Part shown: piece after piece, positions 46,301 through 64,000 of the stretch | Layout of the letters: the number at the start of each line of letters is the position of its first letter | Numbering within the stretch: position 1 is the first letter of the stretch | Source of the DNA: Asterochloris sp. CNOR1 | Lineage: Eukaryota; Chlorophyta; Trebouxiophyceae; Trebouxiales; Trebouxiaceae | NCBI GenBank assembly: GCA_963969365.1 | Contig: OZ017752.1 | Location: 1,612,001 to 1,676,000 of the forward strand | Direction of reading: 5' to 3' | DNA: 64,000 bases | Notes under the pieces: generated by a model | Database searches by the model: none | Told to the model about the DNA's origin: nothing | Seen by the model: only the letters and a program-made list of their open reading frames with translations | Position numbers and translations under genes: made by a program

Positions 46301-47004
46301 GTGTGCCGATAAGCCATACAGCAACCCAGGCATATGCTGGGTCTCCATGCAGGGACACATCAACATGACAAAAGGCCTTGCAGCTGCAGTAATGCAAAAC
46401 ATGTAGCAAACACATGCACACCTTCCACCAAACAACACATTGAGGTACCTGCTCCAAAGCTGGTGTGAGCCACCCTCAGGGAGTTTGAGAGCTTCAAGTC
46501 CAGCAACGATGTCTCCTTTTGCACCCAGCCCCGAAGAAGAAGATGATGCTGCAGGTTGCGGTGAGGCCATATTCAACGCCACTGTTGGCGCAACAGCTGC
46601 CTCCCTGCATTGCCAGAGACACCCTCAGCTGTGAGCAGAGGTCACACCTGCGCTTGTAAACCACTGTGTGTGCTATTATGTCACGAGGGCAGGCCTCTGC
46701 ATCCCTTCTGCCTGGGTCCACCACAGCCTATCAGCATTGTTAGGGGAATGACCACGCAGCAGGGTGTGGCTACTATTGGATGACGATGGGCCAATTTTTG
46801 TGTTATGGATACGATTGAGCCAAGAAGACACAAGCCACATGGTGCTTACTTGGTCTTGAGCGCGTGCCGGCACTCCAGGGTAAAGCCAACCCAGCCCCGC
46901 AGGCTGGCGGTCGTGGCCAGCCGTGAAAGCAATTCAAGCAGTTCTTTCTGGAACTCTAAATGAATCAGCACCAAAGGGAGTTCTGTGTCATCCAGCAGTG
47001 ACAT
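43379..47004 (-). CDS. Unrecognised conserved-looking protein, 12 exons
   Basis: Twelve short exons keep phase exactly: 46850-47004, 46648-46707, 46449-46604, 46176-46279, 45317-45374, 45164-45222, 44911-45008, 44636-44787, 44057-44114, 43835-43890, 43566-43640 and 43379-43454, giving 368 residues with no internal stop. This makes a real gene very likely although I do not recognise the family. The N-terminus is Leu-rich (HLEFQKELLELLSRLATT) and followed by GWVGFTLECRHALKTK. A Ser-rich linker leads to a Trp-rich stretch (YFGNWRFHNVGWRQD), then PGSSLPALMRQTWAFEGFLQ, GPVYNVQSLRLVAHLFIQEH, TTWLDGGTWQGIMQ, and RRTSSIAYPARLEIDVLLR. The tail is basic and hydrophobic. No signal peptide is clear. It could start at an upstream in-frame ATG (47112). 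It shares a roughly 335-base divergent promoter with the RecQ gene. Confidence 0.7.
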
Positions 47005-47338
47005 CCTGGTAGCCTGACAGGAACTCGCCTGATGGACGGGTTCGTGCTTTGGCTGCATCGGGCATGAAATCAAGAGGCTGCATGCATGACACCAGCTGCA
47101 CGAAGACCGCAATCAAAGCTTCCGGGCGGCGGTTCTGCTTGTTGGGAAGAGAAAAGGCTCTGTTTGACCATGCATGCGGCAAATTGTCTGATGAGTCGGG
47201 AACGCTTATGCTTTGAGATCCAGTGTTCTGCCCAGACAAGCAGTCGGGAGCCATGAGGCTGCTGCCTGGAATTAAGAGCTCAGCACAGTGACTTGCTTTC
47301 TAGCCTCATGAGCTGATCAGAAAGTGTTTGGTGTTGGT
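47005..47338. promoter_or_regulatory. Divergent promoter region (12-exon gene / RecQ)
   Basis: About 330 bases separate the two start codons. Minus-strand open frames upstream of 47004 suggest that part may be 5' UTR or coding for the unrecognised gene. No defined core element was identified. Confidence 0.4.
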
Positions 47339-55402
<8,064 letters not shown>

Positions 55403-56674
55403 CCTGGCTGTGTACACTGCAGCTGTAGACCACTCCCTCCTCCCCCTCCTTGTCTTGGAGACCCTCCTTGACGTGAAGCCTGCAGTACCCGTTCATCTGT
55501 GCAAGGACAGACAGCAGTGATGAACAAGCTCATCATGTTGTGAGGCTGAGCTGTCATTCCAGCTCATCAAGCAAGTAGTTCAGGCCAACCTTGCAAAAAC
55601 GTCCAAGACTGCCACATCTGCTGGTGGCAACCAGCACAGACGGTTGGAGTGCAAGACGCCACAGTTGGAGTGCAAGAGGTCATGCCTGAAGGCACTTCTG
55701 TGATGTTTTAGATGATGTCAGCAAAGGCCCTGCCCAACACCATGCAGGCCTGGAGCGCTTCAGCTGCAGGTTTAGAGATGTCATGCCGGGGTATTGCCCC
55801 ACAGAAGGCAATGCTCAGTAGCAGGTTGCAGCTACTCAAGCCAGAAGCAGCTGCAAGTGCCCTGGCGACCTCATATCCAGTCACAGCCTTGCTGACAGAG
55901 CCATCTGCATGCATGTTCATGCGGCATCGTGACATTGCAGCTCAGGCAACTCCACTTGTAGCCATTGCAGCCTTGCCAGAATACACTGCAGATGCAGCTA
56001 GTCCGGCCATGGTGCAATAAATATTGTCGTGCCCAAAGCAGCACAATGAAACGGCAAGCATCGGCTGCTACACTGCTCATGCATATATCCCAAGGGCAGT
56101 AGTATCCATGAGCCCATCACAGGGATTCAGTGCCTGCCTCCAGTTGCTGCAGTGCGAGTTTGTCCACTGAGCATGCTTGCTGGCACTGCAGCTGCTGCTT
56201 GGCAAGTGCTTGCGTCTCACAGACAGCCCAACTTGAATGTCAGAGGGCCGCCCGGAGGAGCTGCAGCACAGGTGTCTGTGCTCTGGTGTCACTGAAGGGT
56301 GCAGTTCTCAAAGGGGGGCTGTGCAACATCATTTTGGCTCATGGAGGTGTATATCGTGAAGACATAAACTAAGATCCTGGCCGGCCAGCTCTGCAGCAGA
56401 GTGCCCATCCAAGCGTGGGGCCTCATTATGCACAGTTGTGCTCCCCTCAGCCACTGCGGCGCGGCCAGGTGGCTTCCTGCAGCTGTTGCGCTGCACTCCT
56501 GGCATGAGGTAGTTGACATGTGGGACCACCGCACCACCTCAGACCTTGTCTGTTGCGACACTCTGACCCGGCATGACGATGTTCAATCACGCTCTGATTG
56601 CTTCCGACATCCACAGGGGTGTCTGACCAAAGGTGCCGCAGCCGTTGCCACCGGGCGGACTGGCCTCTGTCCCC
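55403..56674. other. Intergenic region between RecQ and TTC4 genes
   Basis: About 1.27 kb between parallel plus-strand genes. Overlapping open frames of 75-102 codons occur on both strands around 55708-56020 and 56290-56560, all without recognisable motifs or splice-consistent chains. I do not support a gene. The TTC4 promoter should be in the right-hand part. Confidence 0.4.
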
Positions 56675-58971
56675 ATGGCGGTAACAGCATCCAGGCAGGA
56701 TGTCATCAAGGATGATGACCTTCCTGCGGTGTTCTGGACATCTATGCCTGAAAACCAGGACAACCCAGATGCAGCTGCCATTGAGGCCCTGATTGCAGAA
56801 AGCACCCCTGAAGAGAGGGCAGAAGGTTTCAAGGTGTGCTGTGCTCCTTGGGCAGCTCAATCTGCCCGTCTCCTGTAAGGGTCAGAATGCCTGCACCCCC
56901 ACCTGCAGACTCAAGGCAACGACGCCCTCAGGACTGGCCTCAAAGTGCGCAAGAAGTTCTACCTGCGAGAGGCTGTCACAGCATACACAAAGGGCCTGGA
57001 GCTGAAGTGCAGCCACGTCAAGCTGAATGCCCAGCTGCTGTGCAACAGGGCGCATGTGCACCTGCAGCTGGGCAACAACAAGTCTGCCCTGGAGGACGGC
57101 ATGCAGGCCGCCGCTCTGGACAGCACAAACTTCAAGGTGATGCCTGCCGCCAGGCCCCCTCTGCCTCTAATTTCGCAGGCACACTGGTCAGCTGCCACAC
57201 TGGCATTATCCCAGGCTGCATCAAGGCATTGGCTATTGTTTGCTGCGTTCCCCATATGTGGGCTGCCTCTAGCCTGCTTGCCACCGCTGCAGTCAGCCCT
57301 GACCACCTGCAGGCCTTCTTTCGTGCTGCCAAAGCCGCACTGAATTTGGGAGACTTTGACAAAGCACTGGCCATCTGCCACGAGGGCAGGCAGGGAGCGC
57401 CTGACATGCCCGAGTGGGAGAACCTCGAGCAGGCAAGCAGGGCATTGCCCAATCCTGATGGTGGCACTGCCTTCGGCCTGTCTCGCACAATGCAGACATT
57501 AGCCTTCAACTGTGACTTGCAATTTCTGAGCAGCTCATCTGTGAGCTGCACCAGGGGTCTTAGTGGCCATATTGCTGCGTCTCTGCGTGTCATGGCACCC
57601 CCCAGCAGAAACAGGGTGTTGCTCTTGTGGCAGTGGGACGCCACAGTCTGCCAGCTGCCATGTGCTTGGCCCAGCCAGCCCCTCCCTGCGCACCTGCAGG
57701 ACGCCCACAGACAGCAGCAGCGGGCAGCACAGCAGAAGCAGGACCGCCTGGAAGCCGCAGCAGCTGCCCGGGGTCCAGCCCGCCAGCTAGCCACAGTGCT
57801 GACCTCGCTGCGGGGGTGGCGCGTCGGAGCGCCCCAGCTCAGCATAGGTGGACCTCTTCCCACTGCAGCACTGCTTGGCCGCGCAGTCATGTCCCCAGGC
57901 AGCCGCATGGTCCAGCCTCCGGGCGTCCTGCTGCCCGGCACGCTGGCTCCTCAGTTTTGCAGGTGTTGCTTAGTGCGGCAGGAACTGGGAACCCACATTT
58001 GGCATTGCAGGGTCCAGTGCAGTGGCTTGCGGTCGCATGGCGAGCTGTGCTCGACCCCAGCATCTTGCCTACCTTGCCTCTGAGCCTTGTTGGGCACCAC
58101 AGAGACCAGGAATGCGCAACCTACCAGGCCTGGTGCACTGGCTACTGGCCAAGCTCAACACCGACCTCCTCTCTCAGCAGCACTTCCTTGGCGCTGCAGG
58201 AGACAGGAAGCCGCATGTGGACCCTCAGGGTCTGGTCCACTGGCCAGTCCTTTTCTACTACCCCGAGGCAGGCCAGCAAGACGCCATCGAAGACTTCTGC
58301 GAATCTGACAGCCTGACAGAGCACCTGGATGCCATGTTCAGCCCCATGGCATCCCCCTTAGAGTGGGATGAGCAGCACAACTATACCAGGGAGCGCCTTG
58401 AACTTTACTACCTGTCGCATGCAGCCACCCCGCTAAAACAGCAGGAGCTCACAGAGGTGAGCAGGACTGGAGGCTGGGTATCTAACAGGGGTTGCTGCCC
58501 GTCTTGTTGACGTCTGGGCATCCCAGTACGGCGGCAGGAGCTGACTGAGGTCCACACCCGCCTGGCAGTGGACACCTGCTGCCTGTGCGTCTGGCACACA
58601 CACCATGATTCTGCTACATCAGGATAGCACATAGGCACGCCAGGTGCGAGGCAGCCAATCCTGCTGCTGGCAGCCTTAAGGCATTGGGGCAGGAAGCCTG
58701 AGGGGCATACCCCTGCTGCCACGCAGGCTTTCTGAGGCATTTGCTTCTGCAGGTCCTGTATGGAAGCTGGCCAGAGACAGCTTCCCATCGTGAGCCGCAG
58801 AGATACGGCCCTAAAGCAGCGCGCTGGGTTCAGGTTACCGAAGCTGAGCTGCTCGGCGAGGTGCTCAGCCGCAGTGACTATGTGATCCCTGGAGTGCCTG
58901 TCTTTTTTGTGGTGGCAACAGGTTCGCGCTTCAGAGAGCGCTTTCTCTCTGATGAGGTCCCGCTTCTGTAG
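56675..58971 (+). CDS. TTC4: TTC4/Cns1-type Hsp90 co-chaperone with TPR domain
   Basis: Six exons in phase: 56675-56833, 56909-57136, 57313-57432, 57700-57847, 58200-58456 and 58753-58971, giving 376 residues, normal for the family. The N-terminus has the family start DDDLPAVFWTSMPE. Three TPR units follow, with the Hsp-binding type signature in GNDALRTGL, FYLREAVTAYTKGLEL, NAQLLCNRAHVHLQLGN and FFRAAKAALNLGDFDKAL. A charged Gln/Arg helix (HRQQQRAAQQKQDRLEA) leads to the C-terminal wheel domain: GLVHWPVLFYYPEAGQQDAI, LEWDEQHNYTRERLELYY and the ending with VIPGVPVFFVV. Yeast Cns1 and human TTC4 link Hsp70/Hsp90 to translation factors. The intron after ENLEQ requires a GC donor (57433-57434). 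The gene is convergent with the ion channel gene, 296 bases between stops. Confidence 0.93.
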
Positions 58972-59267
58972 TGTTGGGTGTCCTCATGGAAGGAATGAGC
59001 AGATGCGTCAGCTTGAATTAACAGATGCTTGTTTGGAGAAAGAATGCATGCACATGCACAGAGCTTCTTGCGCACCCATTGCAAGCTGTAGCAGCCCCAA
59101 GCCCATGAAAGCATGGTCAGTCCAGCAGCAGGACCAGGATATGCTCACATCGCTTTTTCAAGTGGGGATCTGCTGTCAATAGCAAAGGATGTTCAGTGTG
59201 CAAGGCAAAGTTGCTTTCTTTGGTGCTGTGCTCTCGCCATGCCTGAACATGCAATGGGGTCCTCTAT

Positions 59268-62200
59268 CTAGTCCAGGCCAGCAATGACCACCACACGTGA
59301 GTGCTCATCAAATAAGTGCTGGTCTGTGCTGCGTGGTGCCAAGTGCAGCGTGCCCTCTTTGCTCTCAATGTAGCCAATCGCAGTCTCTCCATCTAGGCGA
59401 GCCATCTCCTCAACCTGCAGCAGGGCGTCTAACAATGCGAGTCTTGTGTCTGCACATGCAACAAGGGGCATGCTGTGGGCAGACCCTCAAAGCATGAGCT
59501 AGACTCCAGATAGCAGCATCAACAGCAGTATGCTTCGCTAGCACTGTGCCAAAGGCTAGCATGTGCTGACCTGACTGAAGCTCACAGGCTTTTCGCTGAC
59601 CAGGCCAAATCGCTCTGGCCGGCGCAGGTAGATCTCCTGCCCATCGCTGCTGTCCACAAGCTCAGACAGCAGGGGGGCGAGGTCTGGCTCCGTGGCAACC
59701 TGTGCAGGCAGGAAGCACAGGTGAGGTGAGAATGCATGGCCTGGCCATTGCTTCTTGTGCAGCTGATATCCATGCTGTGACCTGAGCACATGCCCCTGGC
59801 TGCTGTGGCCACCGCAGTGTGTCATGCGCAGCGCAACAGAAAGCCTGTTGGTCCCAGAGCTGAGCAGGTGGCAAAGGGCGCACACAGTGACCTAATGACC
59901 GCCCAGTGGCTGGCACTGCACAACATAGAGTCAGGGAAAGCGATGCCGCCTGGGGTTCGTATGGAGAGGGTGTCCAGGGAGTATGCTTGTGCATGTGGTG
60001 CTGGGCGCTCTCGCCTGAGACAGCAGGCCACTCATCAGCTCCTCTGGGTGCACTAGCTCAGCGGTCAGATGTGTCCGCTGCCCGGAGGTGATGATGTGGT
60101 TGGCCACCTGCAGTGTGTCATGTGATGTTTGTGTGTCTGCAACAAAGCGCGAAGAGAGACACAGCAAGGTCACATGTACACAGCCAACTGAAGCGTGTGC
60201 TGAAGGTTGGGCATGGAGTTGCAGCACGCTACGGAAGCAGGTAACGAACAGTTCAGGGCACTGGGCCCACCTGCTGGCTGATCAACAGGCTGCAGCAGCA
60301 CCTGTCAGGCAGGCAAGATGGCAGGACACACAACCTCATGGCAAATGGGTTTGTCACCCTACAAAACTGGAATGCCTGACTGGTACGCCAAGTCACCTGC
60401 ACTGTCTCGGGGTGCTTGATGTTGGTCACAATGTGGACAGGCTTCTCCTGCTTGCGGTTGGCTGCCATGAACTCCTCAATCTGCATGAGGTTGGCCAACA
60501 TCTGGGCATCTGCCTCTTTGCTGGGGATGCCTGGCACGCTGCCTGCAGGGTGAGCTGTCAGCAGCTCAGAAGCATATCTTGCCTCTGATTGATACCAGCA
60601 GACCCTGCTGATGGGTGCAGGGCAAATGCAAAAATGCAAGTGATGTGGGGATTGCCTGGAGAAGGGGGCTGGCAGGTGATGCTGGCAGAGCCCACGCCAT
60701 AGAGCACCAAAGACAGCTGGCCATGGACACCACTCCAGCCACCACAAATGCATCCGCCAAAATGAAGGCCATCCCGCATGTGAGCCCCGTCCAGAATTAT
60801 GCAGCGTTCATCGTGTGCCCCAGCCAATCAGATAGGTGGAGGAGGCCTATACGATTGAGATCAACCCATGTCTGAGAGTGGCACCTCGAGCCTTGCCGAG
60901 CCTGTCAGGCGGAAGCACAGCATCCGAGGACATGCAGTCAGCTTGGACGAGACAGACAGCCCCTGCAAGCGCCCACCCACCCAGCAGAATGGAGTCAGCC
61001 TCTGCCATGCCCGCCTTCTGAAAGCTCTTCCAGCTGGAGGGGTCCCCCTGGATGTGGTTGAAGCGGCACCCATTCACCCGTCGCTCCGGCATCCCTGGGG
61101 GCACCTCCTGGCTGACCACGCTGACCACTGTGCCCTCCACCGCATACTCAGACAGCCCTGCAGGCATGACTGGCAGTGATGCCAGAGGGAGCAAGATTGC
61201 AACGCGCTGCGGCGCGAGGTTTGCTCCCTGCAGGCAGGGGAGACTGCCAGCCTTGGGCTCCGCCTGACCACTGTGTCCACCTTTGCAGCAACTTGCAGAG
61301 GGAGCCTGCAGAGCTCGTCTTGTTGCATGTAGTGCTTATGCATGCGTGCAGGCAGGGCCTCACAAGAGGCAGGCACGCATGCTGTGAGGGCTGCTGCAGA
61401 CGGCCAGCTGGCTGAGAGGCAGCTGGCGTCCTTGCAGAACCTCAAGGTGCCAATGCAGTGCATTCTGCAAGGCATGCTGCAGCGCATGCCTTCTGCTGTG
61501 GTATGCCACCTGCTATGATATGCACAGGTGCAGGGTGCAGCCAGCAGGCCAGTAACAAGCACAAGGTGCAGCACAGTGCAGCGCAGAGGTTATCCAAAAG
61601 GGAGTGACCTGCTGCCAGGTCATCGATGCGACCTGGCCACCCCAGCACAACAATGCGCTTGTGGTTGGACCCCGTGGGCGGCGCCTCCCGCACAGCCTCT
61701 GCGCGGCTCTCGGGGCCGCCGCCATCGTGGTCCCCAATCCAGTGGCGCTCCAGGGTGGCCCTAGCCCCATGGTGGGGGTGAAACGAATCTGCAACAGGCC
61801 GGGTAAGGTCAGAGTGCCGGCTGCAGTCGGCAGGCAGCACAGGGCTGGGGTGGGGCCAGGAGAACCCCGCAGAGCAGCCATCTCCCCAGGTGCAAGGGGC
61901 TTGCAGCCAGCAGGGACTCGTTACTGTGCCAGATCAGTTCAGGGTCAGGCAAGAAAGTGGTGAGCAGCTGTGTACTGCAGTGATAGCCCTGCGATGCCTA
62001 CTTATGATGCATGTGGGCAGCATGGAGGGGGTGCAGAGATGGCTGCAGGGCACATGAGCAGAACAGAGCTACATGCTGCACCTGAGTCCCCCCCAGCAGG
62101 ACAATGGTGCTGTGGGCAGTCAATCCCTGTGACTGCCTCACCATCATTGGCCAGCACGATGAGGCGGTCACCCCTGTCCAGCGTGGCTGTCTCTGCAGGG

Positions 62201-64000
62201 TTCAGGTGCAGGGCCCCATCCTGGGAGATGTAGCCGCACAGGATCCCCTCACGGAACAGGCGCCGAGAGTCCCTGCATGCAGGTGTGGCCTGCAGAGGTG
62301 TGCACGAAAAGAACAGACCACCCATTCAGATTCAATTGTCAGTGATGACGCAGAATGTGCCAAATCTGTGGCGCTGCAGACAGCTGCCATACATCAGGTT
62401 CCTGCATGCAGGCAGTTCCTGCCGCAAGTCCCCCCAGAGTTGGGAAATCTAGTAGTGAGGAAACTTGTTCTCTGGAGGGCGTGACCCAGGATTGGAAGGA
62501 CCCAACATGCTGGGTCAGGGGTATAGGGTGTGCCAGCGGCAGGCAGCAGGCCGTTCACTCTGTGCCATTCTTGTGCGTGATGCGGTCACGCCTGGCTCGA
62601 ATGCAGATGGAACTGTTGAGGCCCTCATGTGCAGCCCACACTAAGCTGTCATGTATGGTGCTGTAGTCCTGCTGAAGGCGTCCTGCTGGGCGGGGGCACG
62701 TCAGCAACACATGTAGCTAAGCTGATGCTCCCAGCTCCCTGCGTGGCCCTGCCTCAAATCGCGCACCTGTAGGTCCTGCCGTGCAGCTCAGGGAAGCCCT
62801 GGATGTAGAACGTTGCACCGTTTTGAGGGCTGTGCTGGGTCAGACTGCAGTACACATTGGCCACCCCAGGCTGCAAGCAAGGCCAGCAACAAGTCAGCCA
62901 GATATCACACAGCTGGACAAGGTGCAGATCGCGCCCCCTCGCAGAAGCTTGCTTTCAGGTCTGATATTCAGGCACTCGTGTAGCAGAAGCTGGGGATGTC
63001 ACCTTGCTTCAGGGATGTCACGCAGGAGCTGCCTCAGCATGGTGGCAACAGGAGCATGCCAAACAGACTGCACCAGAGCCATTGATCCAATCAAGCCCGT
63101 TGCGGGTGCTGTGTGGTGCACCTGGATGGCTGTCTGTGCCACTAGGCGGGTGATGTCTCTGTTCCCATTGATGTGCACCGGACGGAGGCCCTGGTCGGAC
63201 TGCGCGGGTGTCCTGGGCTCCGTGCGGCGTGCTGGCAAGCTCTCCTCTGGCGTTTGGATGACGATGTTCTGCCCTGAGCTGGGCACTGAGGGGTCCACTG
63301 CCGCGCGGGCAGACTTCAGGGCCAGCACAGTGGCAGCCTTGATCTTGGAGGCGTCCTGCAGGCGTCACACAGGGAGCTGGTGTAGCCCAGTTGACTGAGA
63401 CACGTTCGAGCGTCACCCACTGCAGAAGTGGGTACATGCCAGCACAGTGACCCTGACTCAGGAGACATTTTGCGTGATCTAGCGTGCATGCATAGACAGG
63501 CCTGCCAGCATCAGCTGGCCTGGCGCTGAAGCAAAGCACTGAGGGCCAGGAAAAATGCCAGGTCAGCTTGGGCACCAAGTGGGCTGGGGCTCAGGCAAAT
63601 GCCACTGAAGCCTGGGTAGGGCAGGACGATGCCAGCAGGCTCCAATAACTCACTGCTGCATTTTCAGGGTGCAGCAGCACCACTGTGTGCGCACTTCCTG
63701 CCGAGATGCTGTTCAAATCCTTCAGGAAGTGGGGCGCACCTGCAGGCAGTGCACAGCCGTTGTCCAGAGGTGGCTGTGCAGATGCCCTCCTCGTTACAAT
63801 CAACAGTTGAACCTCAGGACAACCTGAGAATGCTGAAAGCCCTTGCTCAGGACACGAGCAGGCGTAGCAAATTATGTCGCTGACTATTTCCTATTTGCAT
63901 TGCACAGCGCCGCAAGGCTGTCTTGTGTCTTACATCATATGATGCTCCTGTCCTCTACCAAGGCAGCCAGGGCCTCACCAGAGCGGGTGATGACCTTGAT
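59268..64000 (-). CDS. CASTOR/POLLUX-type ion channel, RCK-containing part (5' end outside window)
   Basis: Exons: 63979-64000 (partial), 63657-63739, 63003-63355, 62767-62844, 62142-62272, 61609-61788, 60981-61157, 60397-60542, 60015-60107, 59571-59699 and 59268-59414, giving about 512 C-terminal residues. The pore-forming N-terminal helices would lie to the right of the window. Visible pieces match the cytosolic part of plant CASTOR/POLLUX (DMI1) channels: SAGSAHTVVLLHPENA, DASKIKAATVLALKS, LFREGILCGYISQDG, RGDRLIVLANDG, HKRIVVLGWPGRIDDL, PVHIVTNIKHPETVQ, and a second RCK-like half with GQRTHLTAELVHPEEL, DGQEIYLRRPERFGL, GETAIGYIESKEG and RVVVIAGLD at the end. In plants these are nuclear-envelope cation channels acting in calcium signalling; in algae the role is unknown. 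The intron after LLSQ requires a GC donor (60014-60013). Confidence 0.87.

Noticed and set aside
55708-56020. Overlapping open frames on both strands between RecQ and TTC4
   Set aside because: Both are short, mutually antisense, without splice-linked partners or recognisable motifs.
57132-57941. 269-codon minus-strand frame
   Set aside because: Antisense shadow of the TTC4 gene, which has clear TPR and wheel-domain matches on the plus strand.

Overview
The window looks like nuclear DNA of a green alga, probably a trebouxiophyte-type chlorophyte. Every gene I can read is split by short introns (mostly about 80 to 400 bases) that almost always end in TGCAG. Three plus-strand genes have the chlorophyte polyadenylation motif TGTAA shortly after the stop codon. 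The gene set is that of a photosynthetic eukaryote: nuclear psaL, a Ycf49-like plastid protein, a two-module thylakoid-type protein and a plastid FAD diphosphatase of the NUDX23 type. I see no prokaryotic, viral, rRNA, tRNA or CRISPR features. Exon chains were built by hand, requiring reading phase to carry through each intron and protein family motifs to join. Coordinates may be off by one or two bases.

Layout, left to right: the 3' part of a large plus-strand WD40-like protein (1-5750); a minus-strand thylakoid-type membrane protein (5964-9589); a minus-strand BCS1-type AAA ATPase (10519-14650); a plus-strand R3H-SUZ RNA-binding protein (15720-19165); a minus-strand CREST-like membrane hydrolase (19339-20983); a plus-strand Ycf49-like protein (21212-21855); a minus-strand serine carboxypeptidase (21909-26429); plus-strand psaL (26542-27932); a minus-strand TOPORS-like RING E3 ligase (28077-32287); a plus-strand bZIP factor (33949-35811); a plus-strand unrecognised low-complexity protein (36501-38877); a minus-strand Nudix hydrolase (39325-40829); a plus-strand small basic protein (41883-43082); a minus-strand unrecognised 12-exon protein (43379-47004); a plus-strand RecQ helicase of BLM/Sgs1 type (47339-55402); a plus-strand TTC4/Cns1 co-chaperone (56675-58971); and a minus-strand CASTOR/POLLUX-type ion channel running off the right edge (59268-64000).

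Most neighbours are convergent with 50-450 bases between stop codons, or divergent with short shared promoters; psaL and the carboxypeptidase have only 112 bases between start codons. The genes do not form one pathway. The most unusual common signal is in gene architecture. In at least six genes the intron beside an exon holds one to three degenerate copies of that exon-intron junction, so introns appear to have grown by tandem duplication across splice sites. Four introns need GC-AG splicing to keep frame and family homology.
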